Under the pieces are notes generated by a model. That model was not told the DNA's origin. It searched no databases and saw nothing but the letters and a program-made list of their open reading frames with translations. Below, piece after piece: positions 7,465-11,270 of a stretch of DNA of 11,270 nt. The translations under genes and the position numbers were made by a program. Positions within the stretch are counted from its first letter, which is position 1. Every line of letters begins with the position of its first letter. Source of the stretch: an uncultured Prevotella sp. (GTDB lineage Bacteria; Bacteroidota; Bacteroidia; Bacteroidales; Bacteroidaceae); the NCBI RefSeq assembly GCF_900549175.1, contig NZ_URNN01000117.1, forward strand, positions 1 to 11,270, read 5' to 3'.

Positions 7465-8875
7465 TCTTTTGGCACTGCTTTTGCCGGCTTTGATATTCGC
7501 AGGTTGTTCTACAACGAGCAATCTGCCTGAAGGCGAAGTGTTGTACACCGGGCTGGAGAAGATTAGTTATCTTGACCGTGACAGTGCCGACTATTCCGTG
7601 CCGGTTGAGGAAGAGGTGGAGGCCGCCCTGGCATGCGCCCCCAACGGAGCATTGCTTGGCAGCTCGTATTACCGCACGCCGTTTCAGTTGAAACTGTGGA
7701 TATACAACCGTTATGCCAACAGCACGTCAAAATTTGGCAAGTGGATGCTGAAGACATTCGGACACGAGCCCGTTCTCGTGAGCAGCGTAAGTCCGAAGAT
7801 GCGTGCTCTGGTGGCGAAGAACCTGCTCCGCTCAAACGGTTATTTCAATGCGGATGTAAGCTATGAGATTATCCCGCAGAAGAATCCCAAGAAAGCCAAG
7901 ATAAGCTACACCGTAAAGAACAACAGTCTGTACGTTATCGACACTGTGAAATATCTGCATTATCCCGCGGCGATGGACAGTCTTATACGTGCCACGATGA
8001 GCGACAGCCGGCTGCATGCGGGTGAGGCTTTTGCCGTGTCGGCTCTCGATGCCGAACGCAACCGGCTGAACAGCCTGATGCGTAACAACGGTTATTACTT
8101 CTACCGTCCGGGCTATTCTGTCTTTTTAGCCGACTCGGTGTCAAATCCCGGGCGTGTGGAACTGCACATGCAACCGGTCGGCGGCATGCCCGACGAGGCC
8201 AAACGAAAGTGGTATCTCGGGCGCATGCGCGTGGAGCTGCGCCGTTCGGCCATGGAGCAGATCACCGATTCGATAGTGCACCGCAACCTGTCCGTTTATT
8301 ATTCGGGCAAGAAACCTCCCATCCGTCTGCGCACCTTGTTGCGTGACATCAAATTGCGCCGCCGTCAGCTTTACAGTCAGACCAACTATCAGGAGTCGGC
8401 GGGCGTGATAAACAGTCTCGGACTGTTCAGCATGTCAGATTTCAAGTTCACCCCGCGTGACACGACGTCTGCGTGCGACACACTCGACATGACGCTCAAC
8501 TGTGTCTTCGACAAGCCTTACGACGGTTCCATCGAGGCCAACTACATGATAAAGAGCAACGACCGCACCGGTCCCGGACTTGTGCTCGGCGTTACCAAGC
8601 GCAATGCCTTCCGCGGTGGCGAGAAGCTGTCTTTCAGTCTGAAGGGTTCTTATGAGTGGCAGACAGGCCGGCGCGTGTCGGGTGGCAGCGGGTCGGCCAT
8701 ACGAGTATGGTGCCGACGTGTCTGTGGAATATCCGCGTATAGAGGCTCCTTTCGGGCTTTTCAAGCGTCACCGTTTCTACAAGCCGCCATCGACGTTGCT
8801 GTCGCTTTCGGGCAACGTTCTCAACCGTGCGTCGTACTTCAAGATGTTCACGGTGACGGCCGGGCTGACGTATAA
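7448..8875 (+). CDS. TamL-type BamA/TamA-family lipoprotein, N-terminal part (frameshifted)
   Basis: This frame encodes a lipoprotein signal peptide with lipobox LIFAGC (Cys20), POTRA-like segments, and the first barrel strands. POTRA-like stretches are about 105-165 (with RSNGYFNADVSYEI), 166-245 (with RNNGYYFYRPGYSVF) and 255-350. The barrel begins near residue 360 (GSIEANYMIKSNDRTGPG). A TamA-like barrel carrying a lipid anchor is the hallmark of TamL, the Bacteroidota partner of TamB. The ATG at 7448 lies inside the last codons of tamB (17-nt overlap), which suggests translational coupling; no Shine-Dalgarno is visible. Meaningful coding ends near 8690. The remaining ~60 residues (after GGSGS) are out-of-frame sequence with the Cys/Arg-rich look of a shadow, ending at a chance stop. 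Confidence 0.85.
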   Translation: MKTVNNLLALLLPALIFAGCSTTSNLPEGEVLYTGLEKISYLDRDSADYSVPVEEEVEAALACAPNGALLGSSYYRTPFQLKLWIYNRYANSTSKFGKWMLKTFGHEPVLVSSVSPKMRALVAKNLLRSNGYFNADVSYEIIPQKNPKKAKISYTVKNNSLYVIDTVKYLHYPAAMDSLIRATMSDSRLHAGEAFAVSALDAERNRLNSLMRNNGYYFYRPGYSVFLADSVSNPGRVELHMQPVGGMPDEAKRKWYLGRMRVELRRSAMEQITDSIVHRNLSVYYSGKKPPIRLRTLLRDIKLRRRQLYSQTNYQESAGVINSLGLFSMSDFKFTPRDTTSACDTLDMTLNCVFDKPYDGSIEANYMIKSNDRTGPGLVLGVTKRNAFRGGEKLSFSLKGSYEWQTGRRVSGGSGSAIRVWCRRVCGISAYRGSFRAFQASPFLQAAIDVAVAFGQRSQPCVVLQDVHGDGRADV

Positions 8876-9752
8876 GTTCCAGACGTCGCCCAACTCGCGC
8901 CACGAGTTCAGCCCGTTGCTGCTTGACTACAATTTCCTGCGCAACACAACCGCCACTTTCGACTCTATCATGACGGCCAATCCGGCCATCTATGTGTCCA
9001 TGCGAAACCAGTTTGTTCCCAAGATAAAGTACACATATACGTATACCAGTCCGGCTGGAAGTGCCAATCCCATACTGTGGGAAACGTCTGTCACCGAGGC
9101 CGGCAACCTGCTGTCACTGTTCTATGTGGCGGCGGGAAAGAATTTCAGCGAGAAGGAGAAGGGGCTTTTCGGCAATCCTTTCGCGCAGTTTCTGAAGTTC
9201 AACACGTCATTGCGCAAGACATGGCAGACGGGGCAGAAGTCACAGCTTGTGGGGCGTGTGGCGGCGGGAGTGCTTTGGGCTTACGGCAACTCCGACCGCG
9301 CCCCGTACAATGAGCAGTTCTACGTGGGTGGTGCCAACAGCATACGTGCCTTTACCGTGCGCAGCATAGGACCGGGAAAATATGTGGCTCCCAACACCAA
9401 CTATGCTTATCTTGACCAGACGGGTGACATCAAGCTCGAACTGAATCTCGAGTATCGCTTCAATCTCTTCGGCAGTCTTTACGGTGCCGCTTTCCTCGAT
9501 GCCGGCAATATCTGGTTGCTGAAGAAGGATGAGAACCGGCCCGACTCAGAGTTCAAGCCTTCCACATTCTTCCGCCAGTTGGCCACCGGTACCGGTGTGG
9601 GCTTGCGTTACGACATGGACTTCATCGTCTTGCGTCTTGACCTCGGCGTGGCTCTCCATGTGCCTTACGATACGGGCAAAAGTGGTTATTACAATATCCC
9701 GAAGTTTTGGGATGGCATTGGTGTGCATTTCGCCATCGGATATCCGTTCTGA
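8652..9752 (+). CDS. TamL outer-membrane barrel, C-terminal part in the +1 frame
   Basis: From about 8691 this frame carries the rest of the beta-barrel (Bac_surface_Ag type). It begins RPYEYGADVSVEYPRIEAPFG and continues through alternating strands such as YKFQTSPNSRHEFSPLLLDYN and FYVGGANSIRAFTVRSIGPG. The latter is the conserved GGxxSIRGF-like barrel motif of BamA/TamA proteins. It ends in a C-terminal beta-signal with final Phe (GVHFAIGYPF). The ATG at 8652 opens the frame, but its first ~13 residues are the shadow of the upstream frame. No signal peptide is present, so an independent product would not reach the outer membrane. It is best read as the second half of the gene at 7448. No internal stop or other damage is seen in about 350 codons. 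Confidence 0.85.
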   Translation: MSGRQAGACRVAAGRPYEYGADVSVEYPRIEAPFGLFKRHRFYKPPSTLLSLSGNVLNRASYFKMFTVTAGLTYKFQTSPNSRHEFSPLLLDYNFLRNTTATFDSIMTANPAIYVSMRNQFVPKIKYTYTYTSPAGSANPILWETSVTEAGNLLSLFYVAAGKNFSEKEKGLFGNPFAQFLKFNTSLRKTWQTGQKSQLVGRVAAGVLWAYGNSDRAPYNEQFYVGGANSIRAFTVRSIGPGKYVAPNTNYAYLDQTGDIKLELNLEYRFNLFGSLYGAAFLDAGNIWLLKKDENRPDSEFKPSTFFRQLATGTGVGLRYDMDFIVLRLDLGVALHVPYDTGKSGYYNIPKFWDGIGVHFAIGYPF

Positions 9753-9770
9753 TGCCAAGAAGGAAGTGGA

Positions 9771-9807
9771 GAGTTAAGAATTAAGAGTTAAGAATTAAGA
9801 GTGAAGA
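9771..9807. repeat. Tandem repeat, 14-bp unit GAGTTAAGAATTAA
   Basis: Two perfect head-to-tail copies (9771-9784 and 9785-9798) are followed by a decayed third start (GAGTGAAGA, 9799-9807). It begins 18 nt after the tamL stop. The core GAGTTAAG is the reverse complement of the unit of the array at 9894-9937, so the two arrays face each other across about 90 nt. Confidence 0.85.
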
Positions 9808-9893
9808 GGGAAGAACGAAGAATCCAATGGCAAATGCGTTCCTGGCAATGTGACGGATGTGTTGCATAAACGAATTCTTTATGCTGCTATCGG

Positions 9894-9937
9894 CTTAACT
9901 CCTTAACTCCTTAACTCCCTAACTCCCTAACTCCTTA
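9894..9937. repeat. Tandem repeat, 8-bp unit CTTAACTC
   Basis: Three perfect copies of CTTAACTC (9894-9917) are followed by two CCTAACTC variants (9918-9933) and a half copy CTTA. The unit is the reverse complement of GAGTTAAG in the array at 9771-9807. Single-stranded DNA or RNA from this stretch could fold the two arrays together in several registers. Confidence 0.85.
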
Positions 9938-9959
9938 TCGGCGCAGCCGCGGTGACTTA

Positions 9960-10010
9960 TAAAGTAAAGTCCTTTCGTGAATTAACAGTTCATGAAAGGA
10001 CTTTACTTTA
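9960..10010. repeat. Long inverted repeat, 22-bp stem with 7-nt loop
   Basis: The arm at 9960-9981 pairs with 9989-10010 over 22 positions, with a single G-T pair, around loop TTAACAG (9982-9988). The outer arms read AAAGTAAAGTCCTTTC and its reverse complement. It is the most stable simple hairpin in the window and lies about 210 nt after tamL. No T-run follows on either strand beyond the stem itself, so a terminator role is possible but not classical. A repetitive extragenic palindrome is an alternative. Confidence 0.85.
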
Positions 10011-10140
10011 ACGTATGTTAAAGAGACCCATGACTACAGTTTCCGTACTCCGTCTCAAAATACGTGATTTTTCGTAAAAATGGGGAGCGCTGACAGTCAG
10101 TAAGTTACGTGAATGTTAATTTGTAAATATAGCAGAGAGA

Positions 10141-10229
10141 CCCTCCTCTTGCTCCGTTTAGGCCGTACTTGCATCACGTTTAGGCCGTAGTTGCAATGCA
10201 AGTACGCCGTAAACGGAGTGTAAGGAGGG
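10141..10229. repeat. Compound palindrome with two direct and one inverted copies of a 19-mer
   Basis: CGTTTAGGCCGTACTTGCA occurs at 10155-10173 and again at 10177-10195 with one change. A third copy, inverted and differing from the first at two positions, lies at 10197-10215. Flanking arms CCCTCCT (10141-10147) and AGGAGGG (10223-10229), and CTCC/GGAG inside them, extend the outer stem. The first copy pairs with the inverted one across a 23-nt loop that holds the second copy. GGCCTAAA at 10228-10235 can also pair with TTTAGGCC of either direct copy. The design resembles a repetitive extragenic palindrome or a structured RNA; which it is cannot be told from one copy. Confidence 0.8.
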
Positions 10230-10662
10230 CCTAAAGGCAAGCAAGGGACACCAAAACGGTGTGTCAACAAGGCAAAAATGCCCTTACCGCCATTCTATTT
10301 CGAGAAAAAAGAAATGTTAAATTTTAAGAATTATCAGGACAAAAAAAAATAATCACGCTCTCTCCTGTTTTTCAAAAGAAATGGGAGTGAAACAATGGCG
10401 AAAGAACGTTAAACTTTGCATTTCACTTCAATGTTCGTGCGTAAAAAGTAAGGCAGGGATTTCCTCCTCAAAATCAACATTATCTCAGTATGGCAACTTG
10501 CGTACACGTGTTGCAATTATATCGCAAATCCGAAAATAAGCATCCGTAAGCAACAACAGCTCTTGCTCACAAAAGTACGATTTTTATTCATAAATAAAGA
10601 GATATAAACGCATAATAATCAAAAGTATGGCACGAATTTACCAGATTCTTCAGTTTTATCCT

Positions 10663-10670
10663 TACCTTTG
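10663..10670 (+). promoter_or_regulatory. -7 promoter element for the secreted-protein gene
   Basis: TACCTTTG at 10663-10670 fits TAnnTTTG exactly. The -33 region has no clear TTTG. Transcription would begin near 10677, leaving a leader of roughly 90 nt that is A-rich, has no Shine-Dalgarno sequence, and ends with AGTAAA before the ATG at 10766. Confidence 0.55.
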
Positions 10671-10765
10671 TATTCTATATTGAGTTATTGTATCTGAATA
10701 ATAACATCAGTTACAACAGTAAGAAAAATAGAAAGAACTCGATTAACAATATAAAACATAGTAAA

Positions 10766-11230
10766 ATGAGAAGATTTGTAACATTCACTGTTGTATTTTT
10801 ATGTGCAACAATAGGGTTTGCCCAAACGAAACAAAGCAACCAACAAGCCCCCAAAGATTCTGTTTTAAATAGAATTGATAGCCTTGTTCAAATAACGAAT
10901 GCTTGGTTAGAACAAATAGAACTTGACCATTCACTGAAACAACGTTATAAATTATATCAGACAGAGAACATATACACCCTACTTCAATTAGATACTAAAA
11001 CAGGAATGATAGAACAAGTTCAATGGTCTTTAGATTCAGAAAACGAAGGTAGCGTAACTATAAATAATGATGACTTGAATTATGGATTTGGTCATGGCTC
11101 TGGAAGTTTTGAACTATATCCCACAAAAAATATGTACCAGTTTATTCTACTGGACAAAACAAGTGGAAGAAAATGGCATGTTCAATGGGGGATGAAAACA
11201 AAGGAACGTTGGATTAGAAGAATTTATTAG
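10766..11230 (+). CDS. Small secreted protein with two similar repeats; function unknown
   Basis: The product is 154 residues from the ATG at 10766. That start gives a clean signal peptide (MRRFVTFTVVFLCATIGFA, likely cut before Gln20); an upstream TTG start at 10688 would bury it behind 26 polar residues. After a short coiled, charged segment (30-58) come two similar units. Unit 1, about 61-89, has LYQTENIYTLLQLDTKTG then VQW. Unit 2, about 115-143, has LYPTKNMYQFILLDKTSG then VQW, ending near RWIRRI. From memory, proteins with repeated 'LYPTxNxxxFxxLDxxTGxxxxVQW' units occur as uncharacterised secreted proteins in Bacteroidales; I know no function for them. A Gly/His stretch (NYGFGHGSGS) links the units. 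The gene is far more AT-rich than those to its left and sits beyond a repeat cluster, which suggests acquired or fast-evolving DNA. Likely periplasmic or exported. Confidence 0.8.
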   Translation: MRRFVTFTVVFLCATIGFAQTKQSNQQAPKDSVLNRIDSLVQITNAWLEQIELDHSLKQRYKLYQTENIYTLLQLDTKTGMIEQVQWSLDSENEGSVTINNDDLNYGFGHGSGSFELYPTKNMYQFILLDKTSGRKWHVQWGMKTKERWIRRIY

Positions 11231-11270
11231 TATTTTCACAAAAATGGCATCTAGGAGTTATCTATCAAAA

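Larger units (their letters stand above)
7448..9752 (+). pseudogene. tamL: Full tamL span, split by one frameshift near 8690
   Basis: Joining the two frames by removing one base in the GGG at 8690-8692 yields a continuous 767-residue protein. It reads SGGSGRPYEYGADVS across the junction, which is sensible for a barrel loop. The length suits a BamA/TamA-family lipoprotein. The change is equivalent to one inserted G (or two missing bases). If real, the product loses most of its barrel; if a sequence error, this is an ordinary intact gene. Both halves look under normal coding constraint, so the break is recent or artificial. Confidence 0.7.
9753..10662. other. Gene-free, repeat-rich intergenic region
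   Basis: No reading frame with plausible coding content was found on either strand across these ~0.9 kb. The left half carries the repeat arrays, the 22-bp hairpin and the compound palindrome listed separately. The right half (10230-10662) is AT-rich and largely featureless. It holds an ACACGTGT palindrome at 10504-10511 inside a longer imperfect one. It also holds a minus-strand TACTTTTG (10577-10570) that matches a -7 box but lacks a clear -33 partner. An octamer AGAGACCC recurs at 10022-10029 and 10136-10143. Confidence 0.6.

Noticed and set aside
8652..9752. Independent gene starting at ATG 8652
   Set aside because: Its first residues are shadow of the upstream frame, it has no signal peptide, and it begins in the middle of a beta-barrel.
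10155..10215. CRISPR-like array from repeated 19-mers
   Set aside because: Only two direct copies, spaced by 3 nt, plus an inverted third; no spacers and no cas genes.
10688..10765. Earlier start for the small secreted protein
   Set aside because: It would place 26 polar residues before an evident signal peptide that begins at the ATG at 10766.

Overview
The window is most likely from a Bacteroidota chromosome, probably Bacteroidales and Prevotella-like. Three things point there. Promoters follow the TTTG-N19/21-TAnnTTTG pattern of the Bacteroidota primary sigma factor. Most starts have A-rich leaders without a Shine-Dalgarno sequence. The TamB gene is followed by an overlapping BamA-superfamily lipoprotein gene (TamL type), an arrangement typical of this phylum. 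The genus is an inference.

Layout from left to right: (1) an initiator tRNA-fMet on the minus strand, cut by the window edge, with a near-perfect promoter; (2) a TetR/AcrR regulator whose promoter carries a nested palindrome over the expected transcription start, followed by fabG (3-oxoacyl-ACP reductase) and a strong intrinsic terminator; (3) a compact RluA-family pseudouridine synthase that starts about 10 nt after the T-tract of that terminator; (4) tamB (1579 aa), overlapped by 17 nt by tamL; (5) about 0.9 kb without a credible gene but crowded with repeats: head-to-head short tandem arrays, a 22-bp hairpin and an 89-nt compound palindrome; (6) a short, AT-rich gene for a secreted protein built of two similar ~40-residue repeats.

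TamB spans the periplasm from the inner membrane, and TamL is its outer-membrane lipoprotein barrel partner; together they serve envelope assembly. FabG supplies fatty acids for the same envelope, and the TetR protein is the obvious candidate regulator of fabG and of itself. tamL carries a +1 frameshift near 8690 that divides its barrel between two frames. Both frames are otherwise clean, so it is either a very recent mutation or a sequence error. I see no convincing new multi-gene system. The most unusual parts are the repeat-rich intergenic stretch, the duplicated-repeat secreted protein next to it, and the tamL frameshift.
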